Source: Spirosomataceae bacterium
GTDB lineage: Bacteria > Bacteroidota > Bacteroidia > Cytophagales > Spirosomataceae
Assembly (NCBI GenBank): GCA_022702045.1
Contig: JAKONH010000208.1
Span: 1 to 38,790 of the forward strand
Reading direction: 5' to 3'
Length of the DNA stretch: 38,790 nt
This document shows, one piece after another, positions 9,524 through 17,955 of the stretch (the first letter of the stretch is position 1; each line of letters starts with the position of its first letter). The position numbers and the translations under genes are program-made. The notes below the pieces were generated by a model that was given only the letters and a program-made list of their open reading frames with translations, searched no databases and was not told where the DNA came from.

Positions 9524-9570
9524 GTCAATACTATTCCCTCCTGTTACTGGCGGGAGGGAATAGTATTGAC
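9524..9570. repeat. perfect 18-bp inverted repeat (hairpin) upstream of the GH67 gene
   Basis: gtcaatactattccctcc-tgttactggcg-ggagggaatagtattgac, arms 9524-9541 and 9553-9570. Confidence 0.85.
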
Positions 9571-9710
9571 AACCTTACACCCATTCCCGCAACCAACGTT
9601 ACCGGTCAGTGCGATCGTCTGGCGGTACGCCGACAGACAAAACTACTTTCGCTCGACATGACAAAAATCAACAAGTAAAATCCATCTAAAACCATTAGTA
9701 CTACCCATTC

Positions 9711-11816
9711 ATGAACCGACTATTGCTGATTGGCCTGCTGCTCCTGACCCACCTTGCGTTTGCCGACGATGGGTACCGGCTCTGGCTCAAATACGACCGA
9801 CTGGCTGATGCGACTGTCCGGTCGGGATACGCCCGTTCGGCCCAGTTTATCGCGGTCAGTGGTTCGTCGCCCGTTCTGACGGCCGCGACCAGTGAGCTGC
9901 AGCTGGGTCTACAGGGGTTGCTGGGAACCACCGTGCCGACCCTTGCCCGCGCCGGAACCCGGCAGGGCGGCATCGTACTAACCGTGGGCGTTTCCGGCGC
10001 TGATGCCAGTGGACTGAACGAGGAAGGCTACCGGATCGTGAAACGGCAGGGGAATATTCTGGTGATGGGTAAAACCGACGTGGGTGCGCTGTATGGTACG
10101 TTTGCGTTACTCCGCCAGTTACAGACCGGCCAACCTCTCGACGCGATCAATCTGGTGAGTAGTCCGAAAGTAAAGCTGCGGATGCTGAATCACTGGGACA
10201 ACCCCAACGGCACGATCGAACGGGGCTATGCGGGTGGTTCGCTCTGGAAATGGTCCGAATTGCCCGAAACCATCGATCCTCGCTACAAAGACTACGCCCG
10301 CGCTAACGCGTCGCTGGGGATAAACGGTACCGTTGTCAACAACGTCAACGCCAGCGCACGGCTGCTGACGGGCGAGTACCTACAGAAAGTAACCGCCCTG
10401 GCCAACATCATGCGGCCGTATGGCATCAAGGTGTATCTGTCGGTCTATTTCGCGGCCCCCAAGACGCTGGGCGGACTCAAGACATCCGACCCCCTCGACC
10501 CACAGGTGCGCAAATGGTGGGCCGGCAAGACAGCGGAGATTTACCGGTACATTCCGGACTTCGGCGGTTTTCTGGTGAAGGCCAACTCGGAAGGTGAACC
10601 CGGCCCGCAGGACTACGGTCGTACGCACGTCGACGGAGCCAACATGCTGGCAGCTGCGATGAAGCCTTTTCCCGGTGTGGTGATCTGGCGGGCGTTCGTC
10701 TACAAAGCAGACCCGACAGGCGATCGGTTCAAAGCCGCCTACGACGAGTTTACTCCGTTTGATGGGCAGTTCGACCCGAAGGTGATTGTGCAGGTCAAGA
10801 ACGGGCCAATCGATTTTCAACCCCGCGAGCCCTTTTCGCCCCTGCTCGGGGCCATGCCCAAAACCCCACTGGGCATCGAATTTCAGCTAACGCAGGAGTA
10901 CCTCGGCTTTGCCACCCATGTCGTCTACGAAGCGCCGTTGTTCAAGGAATGTCTGGATTCGGATACCTATGCGACTGGCAAAGGATCGACCGTGGCAAAG
11001 GTTGTCGATGGTAGCCTGCACGGCTATTCACAGACGCTGATGGCGGGAGTCGCCAACACGGGCTCCGACCGCAACTGGACGGGTCACCCGCTGGCGCAGG
11101 CCAACTGGTACGCGTTCGGTCGGATTGCCTGGGACCATACGCTGACCTCGGCCGCTATTGCCGATGAATGGATAAACATGACGCTGACCCGGCAGCCAAC
11201 GGCTCGTTCGCACATCCGGGCCATGCTGCTTCGGTCGCGGGATAGTTACGTGGATTACAACGCACCCCTCGGCCTGTCGCGCCCCTGGACGGGCGTTCAC
11301 TTCGCCCCCGAGCCCTGGCAGAACCAGAGCCAGCGCCCCGACTGGACAGCCGTCTATTACCACCGCGCCGACTCCATTGGACTGGGCTTCGACCGGACGG
11401 CGACGGGCAGCAATGCGCTGGCACAGTATCGTCCGGAAGTCCGTCGGCAGTGGGAAAGCGCCGACAATTGCCCCCTACCCTACCTGCTGTGGTTCCACCA
11501 TGTTCCCTGGACCAAACAACTCGCTACGGGCCGCACCCTATGGGATGAACTCTGCACGCGCTTTTACACCGGCGCCGAGTCGGTACGCTGGCTGCAACAG
11601 GAGTGGACACGGGCGAAACCCGCCATCGACCCGACACTGTATACCGACGTAGCGGGGCGGCTGGCGACGCAGCACCGGGAAGCCATCTGGTGGCGCGACG
11701 CCTGGGTGCTATACCTTCAGGAATTTGCAAAAAAACCCGTACCCGCGCCCTTCAAACAACCCGAACAGACGCTGGACGACGTAAAAAAATCAGTTGACAT
11801 TTACTTATTACGCTAG
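9711..11816 (+). CDS. GH67 alpha-glucuronidase
   Basis: 701 aa with signal peptide (MNRLLLIGLLLLTHLAFADDGYRLWLKYDRL); GH67 motifs (YGTFALLRQLQTGQ, KLRMLNHWDNPNGTIERGYAGGSLWKW, GFLVKANSEGEPGPQDYGRTHVDGANMLA). Confidence 0.97.
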   Translation: MNRLLLIGLLLLTHLAFADDGYRLWLKYDRLADATVRSGYARSAQFIAVSGSSPVLTAATSELQLGLQGLLGTTVPTLARAGTRQGGIVLTVGVSGADASGLNEEGYRIVKRQGNILVMGKTDVGALYGTFALLRQLQTGQPLDAINLVSSPKVKLRMLNHWDNPNGTIERGYAGGSLWKWSELPETIDPRYKDYARANASLGINGTVVNNVNASARLLTGEYLQKVTALANIMRPYGIKVYLSVYFAAPKTLGGLKTSDPLDPQVRKWWAGKTAEIYRYIPDFGGFLVKANSEGEPGPQDYGRTHVDGANMLAAAMKPFPGVVIWRAFVYKADPTGDRFKAAYDEFTPFDGQFDPKVIVQVKNGPIDFQPREPFSPLLGAMPKTPLGIEFQLTQEYLGFATHVVYEAPLFKECLDSDTYATGKGSTVAKVVDGSLHGYSQTLMAGVANTGSDRNWTGHPLAQANWYAFGRIAWDHTLTSAAIADEWINMTLTRQPTARSHIRAMLLRSRDSYVDYNAPLGLSRPWTGVHFAPEPWQNQSQRPDWTAVYYHRADSIGLGFDRTATGSNALAQYRPEVRRQWESADNCPLPYLLWFHHVPWTKQLATGRTLWDELCTRFYTGAESVRWLQQEWTRAKPAIDPTLYTDVAGRLATQHREAIWWRDAWVLYLQEFAKKPVPAPFKQPEQTLDDVKKSVDIYLLR

Positions 11817-12620
11817 ATGATTACGAACGAACAAGCAGCCGATACAACACTGCTGACCCCCACACCATCCGTTTTTTCGCTGGAAGGCAAGCGCGCGCTC
11901 ATCACCGGCGGGGGCAGCGGCATCGGCTTCGACATAGCCCGGTGCATGACCCTGGCCGGGGCCGACGTCATCGTGACAGGTCGCCGGGAACAACCCTTGA
12001 TCGACGCGGTTGACGCGCTTGGCCCTAAAGCGAATTATAGGGTCAACGACGTAACGGTGCGCGCCGAACTGGACCAACTGGTCGACACCATCGAACGTCA
12101 GTATGGCCCCATCGATATTCTGGTTAATAACGCAGGCATCAACATGAAAAAGCCTGCGCTGGACGTCACCGACGAAGAATTCGACCGGGTGGTACACACC
12201 AACCTAAACGCCGTTTTTTCGCTGACACGCGCCTGCGCTACCCGTATGGTCGAACGAAATAGCGGTGTCGTCATTATGATTTCGTCGATGGCGGCTTATT
12301 ATGGTATCGACCGGGTTGCGGCCTATGGGGCGTCGAAGTCGGCGGTGGAAGGGATGGTCAAAATTCTGGCATCGGAGTGGTCGGGAAAAGGCGTACGGGT
12401 GAATGCCATTGCGCCGGGTTTCATCGAAACAGCCATGAGCAAAACGGCGATGGGTGGTGATCCCGACCGCTTCGCCCGCGCCATGCGCCGGACGCCCATG
12501 GGTACGTTCGGTCAGCCGGAGGACATTGGCTGGGCGGCCGTTTTTCTGGCGTCAGAAGCCGCGCGCTATATTACCGGCGCATCACTCCCCGTCGACGGCG
12601 GCAACTCGATTGGTTTTTAG
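11817..12620 (+). CDS. SDR family NAD(P)-dependent oxidoreductase
   Basis: 267 aa; TGGGSGIG cofactor motif, NNAG, catalytic Y-x-x-x-K (AAYGASKSAVEG). Start codon directly abuts the GH67 stop (TAG|ATG). Confidence 0.95.
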   Translation: MITNEQAADTTLLTPTPSVFSLEGKRALITGGGSGIGFDIARCMTLAGADVIVTGRREQPLIDAVDALGPKANYRVNDVTVRAELDQLVDTIERQYGPIDILVNNAGINMKKPALDVTDEEFDRVVHTNLNAVFSLTRACATRMVERNSGVVIMISSMAAYYGIDRVAAYGASKSAVEGMVKILASEWSGKGVRVNAIAPGFIETAMSKTAMGGDPDRFARAMRRTPMGTFGQPEDIGWAAVFLASEAARYITGASLPVDGGNSIGF

Positions 12621-12668
12621 ACAATGCCGTTACAACACTGATTATCAGCAAAACAAGAGTACTATTTT

Positions 12669-12751
12669 GTCATCCCGACGCCAGGAGGGGTCTCCGGGAA
12701 TAGCAAGTCAAATTGCGCCCTACCGAAGATCCCTCCTGGCGTCGGGATGAC
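12669..12751. repeat. long palindromic intergenic repeat, 'GTCATCCCGACG' type
   Basis: 25-nt arms gtcatcccgacgccaggaggggtct / agatccctcctggcgtcgggatgac, one mismatch, between the SDR and GH43 genes. Confidence 0.88.
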
Positions 12752-12810
12752 GAAAAATACACTAGATTATCAATCATTTTTACCAACTCATTCACAGTCA
12801 AAACCCACGC

Positions 12811-13863
12811 ATGAAACGTATTCGTATGTCACTGGCGCTGACCGCGCTGAGCGGCCTTTCGCTGTCGGCGTTTGCCCAGACCAACAACGGCAAAACCCCT
12901 ATTTCACAACCGCTGGTCTCGCACATCTACACTGCTGACCCGTCGGCCCACGTCTTCAACGGCAAAATTTACATCTATCCGTCGCACGACATCGACGCGA
13001 AAGACGTGAAAGAAGATGACGACGGTGGCCACTTTGCCATGCGCGATTATCATATTTTGTCAATGGATAAAGTCGGCGGTCCCGTGAAAGACAATGGCGT
13101 GGCGCTCGACATCAAGGACATTCCCTGGGCAGGGCGGCAGCTTTGGGCTCCCGATGCGGCTTACAAAAACGGGACGTATTACCTCTACTTCCCCGTCAAA
13201 GACAAGCAGGACGTATTCCGCCTTGGCGTCGCGACCAGCAAGAGCCCGGTGGGTCCATTCAAGGCGGAGCCGCAGCCGATGAAAGGCACCTACAGTATCG
13301 ACCCCTGCGTTTTTCAGGATACCGATGGTAAAGCGTACATCTACTTTGGCGGGATCTGGGGCGGTCAGTTACAGCGGTGGGACAACAATCAGTATGACGC
13401 GAAAGGAGCGCTGAAGAAGCCCGATGAAGTGGCGTATCTGCCCCGCGTAGCCCGGCTGAGCAACGACATGAAAGAGCTGGCCGAGCCGGTAAAAGCCATT
13501 CAGTTGTTGGACAAAAATGGTAAGCTCTTCCGCGAAAAAGACAACGATAAACGCTTTTTCGAGGGGTCCTGGCTGCACAAATACAAGGGCAAATACTACC
13601 TGTCGTACTCGACCGGCGACACGCATAACCTGTGCTACGCCATCGGCGACAGCCCGTACGGTCCGTTCACCTATAAAGGTGTGCTACTGAAACCGGTGCT
13701 GGGCTGGACAAACCACCATTCGATCATCGAAAAAGACGGTAAGTGGTATCTGTTCTACCACGATACCCAACTGTCGGGAAAAACGCATCTGCGCAACGTG
13801 AAGGTCACCGAACTGACTTACAACCCCGATGGAACGATCAAAACAATCGACGCTTATCGGTAA
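12811..13863 (+). CDS. GH43 family glycoside hydrolase (xylosidase/arabinofuranosidase type)
   Basis: 350 aa, signal peptide ending SAFAQ; GH43 blade features (YTADPSAHVFNGKIYIYPSHD, APDAAYKNGTYYLYFP, SIDPCVFQDTDGKAYIYFGG, HHSIIEKDGKWYLFYH). Confidence 0.93.
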   Translation: MKRIRMSLALTALSGLSLSAFAQTNNGKTPISQPLVSHIYTADPSAHVFNGKIYIYPSHDIDAKDVKEDDDGGHFAMRDYHILSMDKVGGPVKDNGVALDIKDIPWAGRQLWAPDAAYKNGTYYLYFPVKDKQDVFRLGVATSKSPVGPFKAEPQPMKGTYSIDPCVFQDTDGKAYIYFGGIWGGQLQRWDNNQYDAKGALKKPDEVAYLPRVARLSNDMKELAEPVKAIQLLDKNGKLFREKDNDKRFFEGSWLHKYKGKYYLSYSTGDTHNLCYAIGDSPYGPFTYKGVLLKPVLGWTNHHSIIEKDGKWYLFYHDTQLSGKTHLRNVKVTELTYNPDGTIKTIDAYR

Positions 13864-13870
13864 TTTTTTT

Positions 13871-13964
13871 GGACAGGATTACCGGATTAACAGGATTCAT
13901 TATTGGATGTGATAAGCAATTCAATCACAGAAAACGTCAGGTGACTAATCCTGTTAATCCTGTC
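13871..13964. repeat. imperfect inverted repeat, 'GACAGGATTAACAGGATT' type
   Basis: Left arm gacaggattaccggattaacaggatt; right arm aatcctgttaatcctgtc; inner tgtgat/atcaca; between the GH43 and GH10 genes. Confidence 0.75.
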
Positions 13965-13982
13965 TACCCCCCACTCAATCGT

Positions 13983-15044
13983 ATGAAAAAACTGGTTTCC
14001 TGCTTTGTAATAGCCCTATCGGTGGCATTCCTCGCACCGAAGAAAGGGCTGAAGGATTATTATAAAGGCTACTTCCCGATCGGCGTTGCCGTTAACCCGC
14101 GCATGGTGCAGCCCGGCCCGGATGCGGAGCTGATCAAGGCGCAGTTCAACAGCATGACGCCTGAAAACGCGATGAAGATGGGACCTATTCATCCCGAAGA
14201 GAATCGATACAACTGGAAAGATGCCGATGCCATTGCCGACTTTGCCCGACAGAACAGCATCAAACTCCGGGGCCACACGCTTTGCTGGCATAATCAGACA
14301 CCAGCCTGGTTGTTCACCGACTCGACCGGCAAAACCGTAAGCCGCGACGTACTGCTGGCCCGACTGAAACGGCACATCACCGACGTCATGACCCGCTACA
14401 AGGGCACGATCTACGCCTGGGACGTCGTCAACGAAGCCGTTCCTGATACGAGCACCGCCATTTATCGGAAAACGAAGTTTCTGGAGATCATCGGCGAGGA
14501 TTACATCGAGAAAGCGTTTCAGTACGCGCACGAAGCCGACCCCAACGCGCAGTTATTTTACAATGATTACAACACAGAAAACTCATCCAAGCGGGAGCGC
14601 ATTTTTCAGTTGCTAAAGAAGCTGAAGGCTAAAGGCGTACCCGTCAACGGCGTAGGCCTGCAGGCCCACTGGTCGATCTACGAACCCACGCGGCAGGAGC
14701 TGGAGGAATCGATTACGAAGTTCGCCAGCCTGGGGTTGAAAGTGCAGTTTACGGAGGTCGACGTGTCGGTATACCCCAAGGAACACGAACGGCGGGCGAG
14801 ACGGCCAACCGACAAAAGTGAGTTTACACCGGCCATGAACGACCAGCAGGCAGCTCAGTATAAGATGCTATTCGAAGTGTTCCGTAAACACCGCAACACG
14901 ATTACCGGCGTAACGTTCTGGAACCTCACCGACCGCTATTCGTGGCTGGACAACTTCCCGGTACCGGGTCGCAAAGATTACCCGCTGCTATTTGACCAGA
15001 ACGGCGCCCCAAAGAAAGCCTACGAAGGCGTCGTCCGTTTCTAG
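13983..15044 (+). CDS. GH10 endo-1,4-beta-xylanase
   Basis: ATG at 13983 (MKKLVSCFVIALSVAFL); catalytic acid/base motif WDVVNEAVPD and nucleophile motif QFTEVDVSVYP; SMTPENAMKMGPIHPEENRYNW. The ORF-track start at 13743 runs through the upstream GH43 gene and is not the true start. Confidence 0.97.
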   Translation: MKKLVSCFVIALSVAFLAPKKGLKDYYKGYFPIGVAVNPRMVQPGPDAELIKAQFNSMTPENAMKMGPIHPEENRYNWKDADAIADFARQNSIKLRGHTLCWHNQTPAWLFTDSTGKTVSRDVLLARLKRHITDVMTRYKGTIYAWDVVNEAVPDTSTAIYRKTKFLEIIGEDYIEKAFQYAHEADPNAQLFYNDYNTENSSKRERIFQLLKKLKAKGVPVNGVGLQAHWSIYEPTRQELEESITKFASLGLKVQFTEVDVSVYPKEHERRARRPTDKSEFTPAMNDQQAAQYKMLFEVFRKHRNTITGVTFWNLTDRYSWLDNFPVPGRKDYPLLFDQNGAPKKAYEGVVRF

Positions 15045-15171
15045 CGTTTTTCTGTCCTTCCGACGCCTATACCCTGGTTACAGGTTGAAACCATAAGCTC
15101 GCAGAAGGAGGCTAATCCATAAAAAAACGCCACGGAATCCTTATTTCCCTACCTACAGCACTCCTCCTCCA

Positions 15172-17112
15172 ATGAAACAGTTCGTCTGGATTTGTCTGCT
15201 CGTACTCGTTGACCTGACAACATGGGCCCAATTACGCTTACCCAGTCTGATTAGCGACGGTATGGTGTTGCAGCGCGACACGCCCCTCATCATCTGGGGC
15301 TGGGCCGCTCCCGGCGAAAAAATTACGGTGCAACTGAACCGGAAAGCGTACAAAACCACGACCGACGCGACCGGAAAATGGCAGGTCAAACTGCCGTCGA
15401 TGAAAGCCGGTGGCCCGTTCACGATGGACATCGCCGGTACTACACAGCTTACCCTTAAAGACATTCTGGTTGGCGACGTCTGGTTTTGCAGCGGGCAAAG
15501 CAACATGGTCCATCAATTGAACATCCACGACGTCACCTACGCCAACGAAATCGCGACGGCCAACTATCCGCAAATCCGGCAGTTCTGGGTACCAACGCTC
15601 ACCAGCCTGCAAGGCCCGCAAAACGACGTCCCCAATGGGCAGTGGAAAAAAGCGGTCGGCCAGGACGTCAGGCCGTTTTCAGCGGTGGCTTATTTCTTCG
15701 CGAAGAAAATTCACCAGCAGTACAACATACCAATGGGCATCATCAACGCCAGCGTCGGCGGAACGCCCATCGAAGCCTGGATTAGCGAAAGCGGACTGAC
15801 CAGCTTTTCAGCACTTGAAGCGACGGTAGCCAAAAACAAAGACACCAGCTATGTCAACGGCCTGACACGCCGGCAATTGGCTATGCCCCGGCCCGCTCCG
15901 CCCATCGATCTGGGTATGACGGGCGCGACAAAGTGGTACGACCCGGCTTACGTACCTAAAGGCTGGCGTCCGATCAACGTGCCGGGCTACTGGGAAGATC
16001 AGGGTGTGAAAGACCTCAACGGCATTGTCTGGTACCGGCGCGAAATCGACCTTCCGGCAGCTATGGTCGGCAAGCCCGCGACGGTTTTTCTGGGCCGGAT
16101 CGTCGACGCTGACGAGCTGTATGTCAACGGCAAGTCGGTGGGCCGGACCACGTACATGTACCCCCAGCGCCGGTACAAGCTACCGGTCGACGTGTTGAAA
16201 GCCGGGAAGAACGTGCTTGTGGTACGAGTCACCAACAACGGCGGCAAGGGGGGCTTCGTCCCCGATAAGCCGTACAGTCTCTTTGCCGATGCCGATACGA
16301 TTGATCTGAAAGGCACGTGGCAGTACAAAGTCGGCGTAGCGTTTCGACCCGTCGAGGGTAGCGGGTTTGCGGGTGGCAATCCAGCTGGGGGAATCAGTGC
16401 CCAGAATCAGCCGACGGCCCTGTACAACGCAATGGTAGCGCCTGAGATTAAGTACGCCATCAAAGGGTTTTGCTGGTACCAGGGCGAAAGCAATGCCGGT
16501 CGACCCGACGAATACGCTAAATTGCTGCCCGCCCTGATTGCCGACTGGCGCAGCAACTGGCAGCAGGGTGTGCTTCCCTTTCTGTACGTTCAGTTACCGG
16601 GCTTCATGGACTATACTTACCAGCCGTCGGAAAGTGGCTGGGCTGTGCTCCGCGAATCGCAGCTCAGTGCGCTGTCGGTGCCGAACACAGCAATGGCCGT
16701 AGCAATCGATCTGGGCGAGTGGAACGATATTCACCCCGACAACAAAAAAGACGTCGGCGAACGGCTGGCGCTGGCCGCACTGAAAACGGCTTACCACGAG
16801 AACGTCGTGGCGTCGGGTCCGCTTTACCAATCGGCCAGCATCGACGGCACTGAAATCACGCTCAGCTTTACAAACATCGGCAGCGGCCTAACTACCCGTG
16901 ACGGGGAATCTCCCGGCGATTTTGCCATTGCCGGAGCCGACAGGAAATTTGTCTGGGCGAAGACCAAACTGGAGGGAAACACCGTCGTCGTCTGGAGCGA
17001 TGATGTATCGAACCCGCAATTTGTCCGCTATGCCTGGGCCGATAACCCAGTCAACGCCAATTTGATCAACAAAGAGGGCTTACCGGCCTCACCATTCCGC
17101 ACGGATAAGTGA
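15172..17112 (+). CDS. sialate O-acetylesterase-like / CE20-like carbohydrate esterase with inserted beta-sandwich domain
   Basis: 646 aa; LPSLISDGMVLQRDTPLIIWGWA, SGNH block GDVWFCSGQSNM, WYQGESNAGRPDEYAKLLPALIADWR; insertion PINVPGYWEDQGVKDLNGIVWYRREIDLP...LYVNGKSVGRTTYMYPQRRYKLP resembles a GH2-type jelly-roll. Confidence 0.92.
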   Translation: MKQFVWICLLVLVDLTTWAQLRLPSLISDGMVLQRDTPLIIWGWAAPGEKITVQLNRKAYKTTTDATGKWQVKLPSMKAGGPFTMDIAGTTQLTLKDILVGDVWFCSGQSNMVHQLNIHDVTYANEIATANYPQIRQFWVPTLTSLQGPQNDVPNGQWKKAVGQDVRPFSAVAYFFAKKIHQQYNIPMGIINASVGGTPIEAWISESGLTSFSALEATVAKNKDTSYVNGLTRRQLAMPRPAPPIDLGMTGATKWYDPAYVPKGWRPINVPGYWEDQGVKDLNGIVWYRREIDLPAAMVGKPATVFLGRIVDADELYVNGKSVGRTTYMYPQRRYKLPVDVLKAGKNVLVVRVTNNGGKGGFVPDKPYSLFADADTIDLKGTWQYKVGVAFRPVEGSGFAGGNPAGGISAQNQPTALYNAMVAPEIKYAIKGFCWYQGESNAGRPDEYAKLLPALIADWRSNWQQGVLPFLYVQLPGFMDYTYQPSESGWAVLRESQLSALSVPNTAMAVAIDLGEWNDIHPDNKKDVGERLALAALKTAYHENVVASGPLYQSASIDGTEITLSFTNIGSGLTTRDGESPGDFAIAGADRKFVWAKTKLEGNTVVVWSDDVSNPQFVRYAWADNPVNANLINKEGLPASPFRTDK

Positions 17113-17125
17113 CAGGACTGGTTAC

Positions 17126-17164
17126 GATAGTGGCCCGGTCAACGAAGCTGGCTGGGCCACTATC
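17126..17164. terminator. terminator-like hairpin after the CE20-like gene
   Basis: gatagtggccc ... gggccactatc, 11-bp perfect stem just after the stop codon at 17112. Confidence 0.6.
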
Positions 17165-17176
17165 CTGTAAACGTAT

Positions 17177-17911
17177 ATGTTCAGACACCAAGGAAAAACC
17201 CGAACGTTACGCCATAATAAGAAGATTGCCTCGCTGCTTTCGTTCGTCGCCGGCACGGTAAACATCATTGGTTTTCTGTCTGTACAGCGACTGACGACGA
17301 ACGTAACCGGTCACTTTGCCTTCTTTATCGACGATGTGTTCAAGCTTCAGTTTGCCAGAAGCCTTGTCTACTTTTTGTACATCGCATCGTTCTTCCTCGG
17401 CTCTTTTGCCGTGAGCCTGTCCATCGAAGCCTTGTCCCGACGGAACGAGCGATTTGTGTACAGCATTCCGACGCTGACTGAGAGTTTCATTCTGCTGGTC
17501 ATTGCCATTATCGGGCCTGTCTTCGTCGCCCTCAATGCTAACCTGATCGCCTGCATTCTGCTTTTTGCCATGGGTCTGCAAAACGCGTTGGTAACCCGAA
17601 TTTCGGGCGCTATGGTCCGCACGACTCATCTGACCGGCCTATTCACTGATCTTGGAATCGAATTGGCGCAATTGTATTTCCACCCGGAAACAGGCCAAAG
17701 GGTCAAGCTGATCGCGACGATCCGGCTTCGGCTGCGCATCATCGCTTATTTTTTTGCGGGGGGCATCGTGGGCGGCATCGGCTATAGCTACGTCTCGATC
17801 CGTGCTTTGCTGATACCGGCAATCTTATTGCTCGCAGGCTTGTTTTACGACAATGCGAAAATCAGACTGGCGATCTGGAAACGCAGACAAAACCTGGTGA
17901 AGCGCGCGTAA
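17177..17911 (+). CDS. YoaK/DUF1275 family membrane protein
   Basis: 244 aa; LLSFVAGTVNIIGFLSVQRLTTNVTGHFAFF, MGLQNALVTRISGAMVRTTHLTGLFTDLGIELAQL are characteristic of DUF1275. Confidence 0.9.
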   Translation: MFRHQGKTRTLRHNKKIASLLSFVAGTVNIIGFLSVQRLTTNVTGHFAFFIDDVFKLQFARSLVYFLYIASFFLGSFAVSLSIEALSRRNERFVYSIPTLTESFILLVIAIIGPVFVALNANLIACILLFAMGLQNALVTRISGAMVRTTHLTGLFTDLGIELAQLYFHPETGQRVKLIATIRLRLRIIAYFFAGGIVGGIGYSYVSIRALLIPAILLLAGLFYDNAKIRLAIWKRRQNLVKRA

Positions 17912-17955
17912 TCGGCCGGTTCTTCCGTCGGTTTACCAGGTTGCTCCAGGGCGGC

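Noticed and set aside
13743-13982. N-terminal extension of the GH10 ORF
   Set aside because: Overlaps the GH43 gene out of frame and the intergenic repeat; MKKLVSCFVIALSVAFL at 13983 is the natural signal-peptide start.
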